From positions 12,804 through 76,803 of the forward strand of contig JBAOHO010000002.1 in assembly GCA_037045355.1 (NCBI GenBank): 64,000 bases of DNA. The letters are read 5' to 3'. A model generated the notes under the pieces. That model had not been told where the DNA came from. It searched no databases and worked only from the letters and a program-made list of their open reading frames with translations. The position numbers and the translations under genes are program-made. Shown here one piece after another: positions 40,987 through 50,916 of this stretch. The stretch is from Candidatus Nanopelagicales bacterium. GTDB taxonomy: Bacteria > Actinomycetota > Actinomycetes > S36-B12 > GCA-2699445. Positions within the stretch are counted from its first letter, which is position 1. The number at the start of each line of letters is the position of its first letter.

Positions 40987-40992
40987 ACGGTA
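40987..40992 (-). promoter_or_regulatory. Probable leaderless -10 box of the thioesterase gene
   Basis: Minus strand TACCGT, seven bases, ATG at 40979. Repeat copy C begins 17 bases further upstream, so it may overlap the -35 area. Confidence 0.5.
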
Positions 40993-41008
40993 GTGCTCCT
41001 CGGGGGTC

Positions 41009-41081
41009 GGCTGAGTTCGCCGACAGAATGCTGCGATCCCGCCAACCCGTGCCGTGATGTCGCCGCATCTGGCGGGGTCAC
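41009..41081 (+). repeat. Dispersed palindromic repeat, copy C
   Basis: GGCTGAGTTCGCCGACAGAA ... TGTCGCCGCATCTGGCGGGG. Lies in the divergent gap between the thioesterase and the YheT-like hydrolase, next to the thioesterase promoter. Confidence 0.7.
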
Positions 41082-41207
41082 GTCGTTGGGAAGCTGGGGC
41101 GCGGTTCTGAGGCGACTCGGAGGGAGCTGGGGCGCGGGGCGCGGGTCGGGTCAGGGAACTGGGGCGTGGGCGCGGGCGGAGCTGGGGGCGTGTGGCAACC
41201 TGTCGTC

Positions 41208-42263
41208 GTGCCAGATCCCGTGGTGAACGCCGACTTCCGCACTCCGGTCGGGTGGGGCTCGGGGCACCTGCAGACGGTGCGCAGCAAGGTGGTCCGGCGG
41301 CGCTACGAACTGCACCGGTACGGCAGCCAACGCGCCACGCTCGTGGACCTGGATGACGGCACGGGTGATCAGTTGATCGTCCAGTTGCACCGAGCGCGGC
41401 AGGTGCCCGACGGCGACCGGCGCCGAGGTCTGGTGGTGTTGATCCACGGTCTGGGTGGGTCCGCGGAGTCTGACTATGTGCGGGCGAGCGCGCTGGGATT
41501 GTTGGCCGCAGGCTTCAACGTTGCCCGTGTCGACCTGCGCAGCGCCGGGCAGTCCGGCGGAACGAGCGCGCACATGTACCACGCCGGAAAGACCGAGGAC
41601 GTCCGTGCCGTACTGCGCCACCTGGCCGACGTGCCCGAAGCCCGCGACAACGAGCCCCTGGCTCCCACGCTCGCGGTGATGGGGTTCTCGCTGGGGGGCG
41701 CCGCCGCGCTGAAGCTCCTCGGAGAGCCGCTGGACGGCCTGCCGGTGTTCGCGGGGGTGGCCGTGTCCGCGCCGCTGGATCTGACGGTGGGAGCCGGGTT
41801 CCTGAGCAATGCCACGTTCGGCCTGTACGAGAAGTACATCCTGTCGGCCCTGCGGCGTGATTCGCTGCGGTCCGCACCGGGTGGTCGACCCCGGGTCACC
41901 GAGCAGGAACGGCGGGGCATCGAGCGCGCCCGGAGCCTGCCCGAGTTCGACGATGTGCTCACGGCGCCGCGCAATGGATGGCGTGACTCGGCGGAGTACT
42001 ACGAGGTCAACTCATGCAACCAGTTCCTCGGAACCATCACCGTTCCGACGCTGGTGATCCACTCCGTGGATGACCCGATGATCCCGGCGTCGCCCTACGA
42101 AGCGATCGACTGGCACGCCCTCGCGGTGTCGGGCCCGGTGCGACGCGCGATCACCGCGCGGGGGGGCCACGTGGGGTTCCACGAACTCGGCAACCCGCTG
42201 CCCTGGTACGTCGGGCAGGCCACCCAGTTCCTGACCGCGCAGGTACCGACCCGCCAACTCTGA
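41208..42263 (+). CDS. Alpha/beta hydrolase, YheT-like
   Basis: About 351 residues. Catalytic triad: nucleophile in VMGFSLGGAAAL, Asp in VIHSVDDPMIPAS, His in ARGGHVGFHELG; oxyanion block LIHGLGGSAESDYVR. The N-terminal VVNADFRTPVGWGSGHLQTV is the YheT/ABHD1-3 signature. Such enzymes act on esters or lipids; the substrate is not known. GTG 41208 gives the expected N-terminus; an upstream in-frame GTG at 41166 would add a glycine-rich stretch from the repetitive leader (agctggggcg units). Confidence 0.83.
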   Translation: MPDPVVNADFRTPVGWGSGHLQTVRSKVVRRRYELHRYGSQRATLVDLDDGTGDQLIVQLHRARQVPDGDRRRGLVVLIHGLGGSAESDYVRASALGLLAAGFNVARVDLRSAGQSGGTSAHMYHAGKTEDVRAVLRHLADVPEARDNEPLAPTLAVMGFSLGGAAALKLLGEPLDGLPVFAGVAVSAPLDLTVGAGFLSNATFGLYEKYILSALRRDSLRSAPGGRPRVTEQERRGIERARSLPEFDDVLTAPRNGWRDSAEYYEVNSCNQFLGTITVPTLVIHSVDDPMIPASPYEAIDWHALAVSGPVRRAITARGGHVGFHELGNPLPWYVGQATQFLTAQVPTRQL

Positions 42264-42278
42264 GCACTGGGTAGTGAG

Positions 42279-42378
42279 GCGGAGCCAGGTGGATGGCTCG
42301 CTGGTGCGGAGCCGGCTGGACTGGTCGCACAAGCAGAGCCGGCTTGACGGATCGCGTCCACGGAGCCGACTCAACGGC
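42279..42378 (+). repeat. Degenerate 27-bp tandem repeat
   Basis: Three and a half units starting GCGGAGCC and containing GGCTGGACTGGTCGC in the best copy. Intergenic, directly after the YheT-like gene. Function unknown. Confidence 0.65.
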
Positions 42379-42498
42379 GGAGGAGGGAAGGTGGACGCCC
42401 TGGCCGGCCCGAGCGACTGACCGGGCGGGCGTCACCAGACCGATCAGCGGGCCGGGATAGCCGCGGACCTCGACCCTGCGAATCTTGGCTTGGCGGAC

Positions 42499-42504
42499 TA
42501 CCGT
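42499..42504 (+). promoter_or_regulatory. Probable leaderless -10 box of the PIG-L gene
   Basis: TACCGT, six bases, ATG at 42511; no ribosome site before the ATG. Confidence 0.55.
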
Positions 42505-42510
42505 CGACGA

Positions 42511-43224
42511 ATGAGCGACACCTTGGAACTGTTCACTGCCGACCCCGGCTCGGTACTCGCGATCGTCGCGCACCCGGACGACCTCGAGTACGGCGCCGCG
42601 GCCGCGATCGCGAAGTGGACCGAGCAAGGCCACGACGTCTCCTACCTGCTGGTCAGCCGGGGCGAGGCCGGCATCGACTCCATGGAGCCCGCCGAATCCG
42701 CCCGGGTCCGCACTGCCGAGCAGATCGCCAGTGCTGCCGTGGTCGGGGTCAGCGACGTGGAGTTCCTCGATCACCCGGACGGTCTGATCGAGTACGGAGT
42801 ACCACTGCGGCGGGAACTCGCCGCCGCGATCCGCCGCCACCGACCCGACACGTTGATGCTGTTCAACCACCGCGACTCGTGGGGGTTCCCCGGCAGCCGG
42901 AACAGCGCCGATCACCGCAATGTCGGACAAGCTGCCCTGGACGCAGCCGCCGACGCCGGCAACCGCTGGATCTTCACCGACCTGGAGCTGCCCGCCCACT
43001 CCGTGAGTCACTGTCTGGTGGCCGGGTCGCCACAGGCGACTCACGCGATCGACGTCACCGGCTACCTCGACGTCGCGGTCGCATCACTGAAGGAACACGC
43101 CGCCTACCTGGAGGGCCTGGGGGATCACCCGATGGCCGACCCGGAGTTCGTGCGCGCGTTTTGTGAACAGGCCGGTGCGCGAGCCGGAGTCGGCGCTGCG
43201 GTGGCCGTGGAGGTGTTCGGTTAG
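42511..43224 (+). CDS. PIG-L/LmbE family deacetylase
   Basis: 237 residues, undamaged. The zinc-binding AHPDDLEYGA lies near residue 18 and the third ligand in SADHRNVGQAALDA near residue 137. Family members deacetylate N-acetylglucosaminyl groups of small molecules (mycothiol precursors, GlcNAc-PI, antibiotic intermediates). The length and FLDHPDGLIEYG segment fit the general actinobacterial branch, not MshB specifically. Cytoplasmic. No neighbour tells the substrate. Confidence 0.85.
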   Translation: MSDTLELFTADPGSVLAIVAHPDDLEYGAAAAIAKWTEQGHDVSYLLVSRGEAGIDSMEPAESARVRTAEQIASAAVVGVSDVEFLDHPDGLIEYGVPLRRELAAAIRRHRPDTLMLFNHRDSWGFPGSRNSADHRNVGQAALDAAADAGNRWIFTDLELPAHSVSHCLVAGSPQATHAIDVTGYLDVAVASLKEHAAYLEGLGDHPMADPEFVRAFCEQAGARAGVGAAVAVEVFG

Positions 43225-43444
43225 GTCGTGTTCGGAGACGCTGGGGGTGATCACCACGCCTGGGAGTCCTGGCACATGCGTTGTGCGTTCGGAATCAGCG
43301 AGATGCCAGCCGGGCGACAAGCATCGGATGATGAGCGCGAAGAGCGCTCACCGCGAGGAAATCAGCGCGGCAGATCGCCCGGTTCCCGCAGGACACGGCG
43401 AGGCCCTCCACGTCGTTGCAGGAGGCTGCCACATCCAGTGACGG

Positions 43445-43963
43445 TCACCCGGTGGCGCTGAAGGTTCCGGTGGTGTCGATCTTTGTCTTGCCGTCGAAAC
43501 TCGGGAGGTCAGGACACGAGTAACTGCCGGACAGCGCGGTGTCCGTGAACTCCGTGATGGTGATGTCGCAGATCGTGTGCCAGGAGTCGACATAGGCGTT
43601 CGCGTTGCCGGGTGCGGTCTCGACTCTGATGAACGCGTCGACCTCCCCGGACTTGAGGTCACCGGAGACGTTGAGCGCTTGGTCGCCAGTACGCCACCAC
43701 ACGTCGAAACCGTCGTCAGGGGCGAACGTGGAACTCTCGCTGGGGTCGAGCGGGGCGCTGAACACCGTCTGCGTGGCTCCGTCAACGGTCACCTCGGCCG
43801 TTCCCGATGTGTAGGAGATCGCCTTGGCCGGACGCGTCGTCGCCATCGTGGTCGGTGTGGGCGACGCCGACGGGCTCGGGCTGGTTTCCCCGCCCCCGCC
43901 TCCGCTCCCGCCGCAAGCGGCCAGCACCATCGCCATCGGAACTACGACCCAGGACTTACGCAT
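43445..43963 (-). CDS. Hypothetical lipoprotein
   Basis: 172 residues. Lipobox VLAAC after a short signal peptide, then a low-complexity linker (GGSGGGGGETSPSPSASPTP) and a beta-rich domain with two Cys that may pair (HTICDITI and GSYSCPDL). It resembles small actinobacterial lipoproteins that bind or protect the envelope; no function is recognisable. ATG 43963 with GGAGG seven bases upstream. It lies next to the hybrid kinase gene and could be its outside partner, but that is only position. Confidence 0.75.
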   Translation of the reverse strand: MRKSWVVVPMAMVLAACGGSGGGGGETSPSPSASPTPTTMATTRPAKAISYTSGTAEVTVDGATQTVFSAPLDPSESSTFAPDDGFDVWWRTGDQALNVSGDLKSGEVDAFIRVETAPGNANAYVDSWHTICDITITEFTDTALSGSYSCPDLPSFDGKTKIDTTGTFSATG

Positions 43964-44039
43964 GGCGCCTCCGCTCGTGATGGCGTCCACGATAGTCAGC
44001 GCCACCCCCGTGGTGCGCGTCAAGGACAAGCGACGTCGA

Positions 44040-47000
44040 TCAGACCGGGGTAGCCGGGGGGCCGGTGGCGACCTGGGCTTGGATGTTGGCCAGCGACCCC
44101 GTGAACGAGCGACGCAACTGAGCCACGATGTCGCCGAGACTTCCGGCCTGTTGGTGGGAGGCTTCCATCTCGGCCGCCAGGGCCGACAGTTCCAGGGCTC
44201 CGAACACCGCCGCACTGGACTTCAGCGAATGCGCCGCCCGCTTCACCGCGTCGGGATCGTCCGCCGCGACCGCCGCCTCCAGCTTGGCGACCAACTCCCC
44301 CGACTCGGCCTCGAACACAGTCAGCAACTCGTCGAACTCCTCGCCCATGATCGAGCGCAAGTCGTCCAGAGTGGCCGTATTGACCGCTCCGGCCGCTCCA
44401 TCGTCGGAGTTGTCCGCGATGACCGCAGGTGTCGGCGCCGGGCTCGGGGCCGTCCATCTGGCGAACACCTCGCCGAGTTGGTCCAGCGTGAACGGCTTGG
44501 AGATGTAGTCGTCCATCCCCACTTCGATGCAGCGTTCGCGATCTCCTGCCATGGCGTTGGCGGTCATCGCGACGATCGTCACATCGGAGTTGGGTCCGGA
44601 TCCCGACCTGATGCGCCGCGTGGCCTCGAACCCGTCGAGTACCGGCATCTGACAGTCCATCAGGACGAGGTCGAACTTGGCTCGGTCCAGTTCGTCCAGC
44701 GCCTGCTGGCCATCGGGAACCACCTCGACGGACACGCCCAGCAGTTCGAGCATCCCGACGGCAACGTTGCGATTGACGGCGTTGTCCTCGGCGAGCAGCA
44801 CCCGCATGCCGGAAGCGTCTGAGTCGCCCCCCACCTCGCGGCGAGGCTTGGGGGTCTCCGCGTCACTTTGTCCAGCCAACTGCATGAGCACATCATGAAC
44901 CACGGACTGCCGCACCGGCTTGGTCATGGCCAGATCGAACCCCCAGTCGGCGATCCGCCCCTCGGGGAGCCCGACGGAACTGACGCACACCAACTTCACG
45001 CCGGCGAAGCGGGAGTCGGCCCGGATCTTGGCAGTGAGCGTCGCGCCGTCCATGCGCGGCATCTGCATGTCCAGCAGCACGATCTCGAACGGCCTTCCCG
45101 CGGAATGCGCCGCCTGCATCATCTGCCAGGCCTCGAGCCCGTCCCGGGCGGTGGCCAGCCGCAGATCCCAGTCGCTCAGGTAATGCTCGAGGACAAGCCG
45201 GTTGATCTCCAGGTCGTCGACCACCAGCGCGCGGGTGCCCGCCAGCGCCTCCACGCTGCGCAAGTGGTCCTCGGCTTCGGGCTGGCGCGGAAGCGTTAGA
45301 TCGAACCCGAACGTGGTGCCCTCGCCCTCGACACTCTCGACGGTGAACCGGCCCCCCATGAGCTCGACGAGTTGGCGCGCGATGGCCAATCCCAAACCCG
45401 TCCCCCCGAAGCGCCGGGTCATGCTGCTGTCCGCCTGCGCGAAGGGTTCGAACAGCCGCTGGACGGCCTCGGGGCTCATTCCGATTCCCGTGTCGCTGAC
45501 CTCGATACGCAGCGCCACTTCCTGGTTCGGGTCGGGCTCATCTGAAGACTCCGTCAGATTCGACACCCGGATGACCACCTGGCCGGACTCCGGTGAACTT
45601 GACCGCGTTGCCGATCACGTTCGACAGAATCTGGCGGAGTCTCGTGGGGTCGCCGCGCACGCCGGTAGGAACGTCCGGGGGGACGAAACACACAACCTCG
45701 ACGCCCTTGTCCGAGGCGGCGGCGCTGAAGAGCGTGGCGACGTCCTCGACGGTGGCGCGCAAATCGAAGGGGAGGTTCTCCAGCGTGACTCGGCCGGCCT
45801 CGATCTTGGAGAAGTCCAAGATGTCGTTGATGACAGTCAGCAGACTCTCCGACGAGGAGAAGGCGATCGACACGTAGTCCTGCTGCTTGGGGGTGAGCTC
45901 GGTGTGTCGGAGCATGTCCAGCATTCCCAGCACGCCGTTCATCGGCGTGCGGATCTCGTGGCTCATGTTGGCGAGGAACTTCGACTTGGCTCCGGTCGCT
46001 TCGATCGCGGCCTCGCGGGCGATCTGCGCTTGCCGCAGAGCCGCGGAATCCGCGACCGCCAGCCCGATCATCTCGCCGATGAGCAGCGCTGACTCACGCA
46101 CGGACTCCGGCACATCACGCGGTTCGGCTGACGCCATGACCAGGCATCCGATGACGCGCTGGGCATGAATGACCGGGATCATCGCGATGACCCAGCCTCC
46201 CAGGCGCTCCCGCGTGGCCTCGTCCTCGAAGCCCACCGTCTTCGCGTCCTGCGCGCCCAGCGCGGGCCATTGGACGACGTCGTCCCATCCCACCGGCATG
46301 GCAGTGGTGCCGTGGGCGACAACGGGCTGCTCGCAGACGTCGCTGGCGTATAGATGCAGGGCAGTGGCGAACTGCGCATGGGTGGCTTCCGAGAAACTGC
46401 GTTCGAGTACCTGCAACACGTCGTCGAGCCGTTCGCGCAGTGGCTTGTCACGCTGCAGTGACTGGCCGACCTCGGCCCGCAACGACGCCGCGAAGGACTC
46501 CGCCGCCCGTCGCTGTTGAGCGATCACCTCCACCGTGATGTCCCGCTGCACGGCCACGTAACCGAGGAGGTCACCGGTCGCTGCGTGGTAGGGCGAGATC
46601 GTCGACTGCACCCAGTAAACGCCGTCGTCCGGCGAGTCCGGGGCGCGCTTACGGCGGTTGCGCAGGCGCCCGTGCCACACCTGCCCCGCCTTCAACACCT
46701 TCCACATCGCTTCGTAGTAGCTGGCCGGGGTCAGCCCGCTCTGCAGGATCCTGGGGTTGGCGCCGACGGCTTCCTCGGCCGTGAACCCGGTAATGACCGT
46801 GAAGGCCGTATTGACGTACTCGATGATCCCGTCGGCATCAGTGGTGTAGATCGCGTCAGCGGAGGCGTCCACGGCCCGGGCGAGCCGCCGCTGGGTGTGA
46901 TCGGACTGCACGATCTCGCTGAGGTCCTGCAGGATCATCCCGATACCCGCCCACCTCGCCCGCGATCGTGATGGGGAACAACTGCACGGACACGGGGACT

Positions 47001-47511
47001 TCGACGTCATCGGCTCGCACGATGGTGGCGTTGTCGTCGCGCAGGGACGGCCCCGGTCATCAGGTGCCGGCACATCTCGCCGCGGCCCGGGAACTCAGCC
47101 GCGGCCTCCTCACTGAGGCGCAGCATGTCGAGCAACGGCTGCCCGACGGTCCACGGGCCGATGATCCGTTGCCCGGCCGGGTTGACCGTCTGCAGGCAGC
47201 CGTCGCGTGTCGACATTGGCGTAGCCCGCTGGTCAGGCTCAGTGATGATGGCCTTGCAGCCGATCCCGCTCCATCGCCACTCGGGACTCAGCGGCACGAT
47301 TCAGATCGTCGTACAGGCCACGCATCTCGTGGGACAACTTGTCCAGGGAACGCTGCAGCAGGTAGTCGCCCTCGCGGTGCTGGGTGTAGGCCTGATCCAC
47401 CCGTGTCAGGAACGACTGCCACGCCTCCACCGATCCCGGTGCCGAGTCGGCCGACAACCCCACACGCCGCAACTGGCGGCGCAGGGTGGGGTTCAACTCG
47501 GATTCGTTCAT
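44040..47511 (-). CDS. Hybrid sensor histidine kinase: PAS-PAS-GAF-HisKA-HATPase-REC-REC-Hpt
   Basis: About 1150 residues, no membrane helix, so cytoplasmic. N-terminal coiled part (LQRSLDKLSHEMRGLYDDLN), a PAS domain in pieces, a second PAS (ADAIYTTDADGIIEYVNTAF, GYVAVQRDIT), a GAF-like domain (FATALHLYASDVCEQPVVA), HisKA with NMSHEIRTPMNGVLG, HATPase with VSDTGIGMSPEA and GGTGLGLAIARQ, two receivers (VLLDMQMPRMDG; VLMDCQMPVLDG) and an Hpt with AAHSLKSSAAVFGA. The full phosphorelay is in one chain. Frame breaks near 47240, 47055, 46950 and 45590. Its ATG overlaps the FIST gene stop (ATGA), so they form one unit. Confidence 0.87.
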
Positions 47512-48652
47512 GCGTCGCGAGAATCCTCACCGATGACCAGCAGCGTCATGGTCTGGTTGTGCAGGTCGCACGCCCCGGAAGCGAACGGGGCGAGTTCGCC
47601 GTAGGAGTAGAAGCCCACCTGGGTGGACCCTTCGGGCAGCCGCTCCAGGGTCGCCTCGACTTCCTCTTCGGCTGCCTCGCCGAGCATCAGACGGCGCCCG
47701 ACACAGGAGATCGCGATGGCCAGCCCGTCGCGCGTCACGTCCGCACCGGCGACCTCGGCGGCATCCTCCGCACCGGCCACCAACTCATCGAAGTTCGCCC
47801 GCATCAACTGCGCCATCCACCCCTGCGGCAGGTCGCCGGCGAAGGTCATGGATTGCTCGCTCCTCGTCGACCGCGAGGATCGTGCGCACCAGGTGCTTGT
47901 CCGAGTCCGCCGACTCCCGCAATGCGAGGGGGAAGCGCAGGGCGGTCGCCGGCAAGCCGGACGCCAGCTCGCCGAGGTAGTCCTTGTACAGCGCCAAGGC
48001 GGGAGCACCGTCGAGTTCGTACAGCGTCGATCCTTCGGAGCGCGTCACCCGCCGCTCGGGACCGAAGATGCTCCAACCGCCGCGGGCGCCGTGCCCGACC
48101 CGAACCCGGGTTCCGTAGAAACCGACCGCGGCGACGAGCCGCTCCCCGGGGCCATCGTGATCCAACGCCCACGTCTGCCGGAAATGCGGGCCATCCCCGG
48201 CCAGGCCACCGGCGACCAGCACCTCGGCGGGTAGCCCGGAGTTGATGCCGCGGACCAACTCGCTGCCGTTGACGTCGAGACCGGTCGACAGGAGCAGAAC
48301 AGCGCGCAGATCGTCGCCGCGCAGTTGCCGAGCGATGGATGCACCGGCTTCGAAGGAGTCGGCGATGCCCGGCATGACGGCGCTCGCTGGCCGCAGGTCG
48401 GTGTCGTCGAACTGTGCCACCGCCACCGTGACGGTGTCGTCTTCGATGGTCGGGCCCAGTGATCTCGCCCGCTGTGGAGCATCCCAGCACGACGGAGTCC
48501 GCGAAGGTGGAGCGGATTTCGTCGAGAACGGAACGGTTCTCCCAGAACCCGCTGGCCGCGAAGATCAGAACCAGCGTGCGGGGACCGGACACGGCGCCGT
48601 CGGGCGCAACATCCCAGGCTCCTTGTCGCCACCGGTGAGCCGAGACGTGCAT
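47508..48652 (-). CDS. FIST-domain sensory protein
   Basis: About 380 residues with FIST_N (LIFAASGFWENRSVLDEIRS, VVLGCSTAGEI, VLLSTGLDVNGSELVRGI, LVAGGLAGDG) and FIST_C (MLGEAAEEEVEATLERLPEG, VGFYSYGELAPFASGACDLH, NQTMTLLVIGED). FIST domains are thought to bind small ligands such as amino acids and to feed signal-transduction proteins. Frame breaks near 48452 and 47860 are both fixed by removing one base. ATG 48652 has GGAGGTAG upstream. It is translationally coupled to the hybrid kinase downstream, strong evidence that the two work together. Confidence 0.87.
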
Positions 48653-48759
48653 GCGCTACCTCCGACGGTCAGCCTAGTGTCCCGCGAAGCATCAGGGCCG
48701 GTCGACGCATCCGCACGGCATGCCGATGCCGATGCCCCTTTGCTCCCGTCGGGCCCAGA

Positions 48760-50605
48760 CTAGGCACCGGGTGCACCCCGATGCTCGGCGCCGGGCAGAC
48801 GAACTCGGGAGACCAACTCGGCGAGGTCCTCGCGGCTGACCGGTTTGGCCACGAAAGCATCGAATCCGGCGTCGAAGCACGCCCGACGTATCTCGTCTCG
48901 AGCATCCGCCGTGACGGCCACGATCAGGGCGGGAGACTCACCGGCCTGTTGCTGCGGCTTGATGTGGCCGACTGCATTGACGCCGTCGAGTTCCGGCATG
49001 TGCAGGTCCAACAGGATCAGGTCGAACGCCTCCGCGGACCGGGCCACGGCGTCGGCGCCGTTGGACACCACCGTCACCTCACACTCCAACGACTCGAGCA
49101 GAGCCTGGATGACCCGGGCGTTGACCTGGTTGTCCTCGGCGACCAGGACCCGGGCCCCCGCTCCTCCCGGCGCCACAGCCGCGGCCGACTCCTGCTCGGC
49201 GGGACGGGCCGGGAACCGGAACTCGAAGGTGGCACCCGCCTCGGGTGACTCCAACAGGGCCCCTGGTGACTCCAGTAGGGACAGCGATCCCCCGAGCAGT
49301 TGCGCGAGGTCCCGGGCGATCGTGAGGCCGAGCCCGGTACCTCCGTGGGCCCTCGTCGCCGATGCATCTGCTTGGACGAACGGCGCGAAGATCGCTTCCG
49401 ACTGCTCCTGGGGGACACCGATGCCGGTGTCCGCGACCGTGATCACGATGTCGCCCTCGGCCACGGCCGCACTGGCCACCACGCGGCCCCCCCTCGGGGT
49501 GAACTTGACGGCGTTGCCGACCAATCCGGCGATGATCCGACCGACTTTGTCGGCATCCGACACGAACAGTCCGGAACAGGAGTCGTCGATCACGGGAACG
49601 AGTTCGACGCCCTTGCTCCGCGCGACGGCCGCGTACCTGGTGACCACCTTGGTCAGGGTCTGCGCGGGCGTGAACGGCGCCAGGCGCACCTCATCGGTAC
49701 CGGCTTCCAACTGGGTGTAGTCCAGCAGATCGGTGATGATCGCCACCTGCAGGTTGCCCGACTCCACGATCAGGTCGACGAGTTCACGTTGGCGGGAGTC
49801 CAGCAGCGTTGCCTTCAACAGTTCAGCCATTCCGAGGACCCCATTCATGGGGGTGCGCAGTTCGTGGCTGATGTTGGCCAAGAACTGGCTCTTGGCCCGG
49901 TTGGCGTCCTCCGCCGCCGCTCGCGCCTGCTCCAGATCCCGGTTCGCGGCCTCGAGTGCCCGGGTGCGCTCCGCCACGCGCTGCTCCAGCGCCGATGCGA
50001 TGGAGTCCGACGTGGCGTCCAGCGCCGAGCGCCAGGGGTCGGCGCGCTCATCCCAACTCTGTGTGGGTCGGATCTCGAACGCGCACGTCGGGTCGCCTTG
50101 CGCGATACACGCCGTCTCGATGGCGAGCAACGGGCTGCCGAAGAATGCCGTCGCCCAGCCGGAGGCGTAGCCCGTCAGCGACGAGCACACCGGTTGCGTG
50201 CTGGGACCGAACATCCGCAAGTGGTTCTCGGCTTCGAAGGAGTTGCGCCAGAGCCCCGCCATCTGGAACTCGACCGGTTGCCCGATCGAACCGCAACTCG
50301 GTGGGTTCGACGTGGACGATCCCTTCCCACATGTGCATCACGGGCCCCGATGAGATGCGGTCCTGTTCGGACTCCCACACCCCGGATTCGCCGATCACCT
50401 GGTAGTCGTCCAAGCCGCAGCGGTAACCGAACTGGCTGAACACGGCCCGCGCGAACTGCTGGCCCAGGTGCTCGACGAGAAGTTCATCCAGCCGGCCCAG
50501 CGCCGTCTGCGAGAAGAGCAACATCCGCTGCTGGTTGAGCAGCAGTCGCCCGTCACCGGGCTGGAAGTCGAGCATCGCGCTCAAGTCGATGTCTTCGGCC
50601 TTCAT
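48760..50605 (-). CDS. Hybrid histidine kinase with XylR_N and V4R sensor domains
   Basis: About 614 residues. Residues 1-115 are XylR_N-like (LLLNQQRMLLFSQTALGRLD, AVFSQFGYRCGLDDYQVIGE) and 115-190 are a V4R domain (GYASGWATAFFGSPLLAIET, CIAQGDPTCAFEIRP), whose Cys and Glu residues are conserved as in V4R proteins. A coiled linker follows, then HisKA (NISHELRTPMNGVLGM), HATPase (VADTGIGVP, GGTGLGLTIARD) and one receiver (LILLDLHMPELDG). XylR_N-V4R normally sits on sigma-54 activators such as XylR and DmpR, where it binds aromatics. One extra base near 50285 splits the XylR_N part. Confidence 0.85.
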
Positions 50606-50650
50606 GATCCCAATCTCGCCCGATGGTCACTTCTCATTCGCGGCGGGCTC

Positions 50651-50704
50651 GCCCTCTGGTCGGTACTTGCCCACTGGTCGGTACTTGCCCTCTGGTCGGT
50701 AGGG
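50651..50704 (+). repeat. 18-bp tandem repeat, three units
   Basis: GCCCTCTGGTCGGTACTT three times with few changes, in the divergent gap between the V4R kinase and the beta-helix protein. Confidence 0.85.
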
Positions 50705-50843
50705 GTGAGGCTACCGACGCACCCCCGGCTGCAGCGACTCCACCAGCCTGACACTCGCCGATGACTGATTCGCGCGGAACCGGTTCCTCAATGGCCGCCT
50801 TTCCCCGGGCTTACCCTGGGGGCGGTTACTCCGATCGGCCCGC

Positions 50844-50901
50844 GGGGAGTTGCTCAAGCCCTCGGGGAGTTGCTCAAGCCCTCGGGAGTTGCTCAAGGTG
50901 G
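50844..50901 (+). repeat. 20-bp tandem repeat, three units
   Basis: GGGGAGTTGCTCAAGCCCTC twice exactly and a third shortened copy, ending at the ribosome site (GTGGAGGGG) of the beta-helix gene. A copy-number change here would alter the distance between any upstream promoter and the gene. Confidence 0.85.
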
Positions 50902-50916
50902 AGGGGTCTGCGACCG

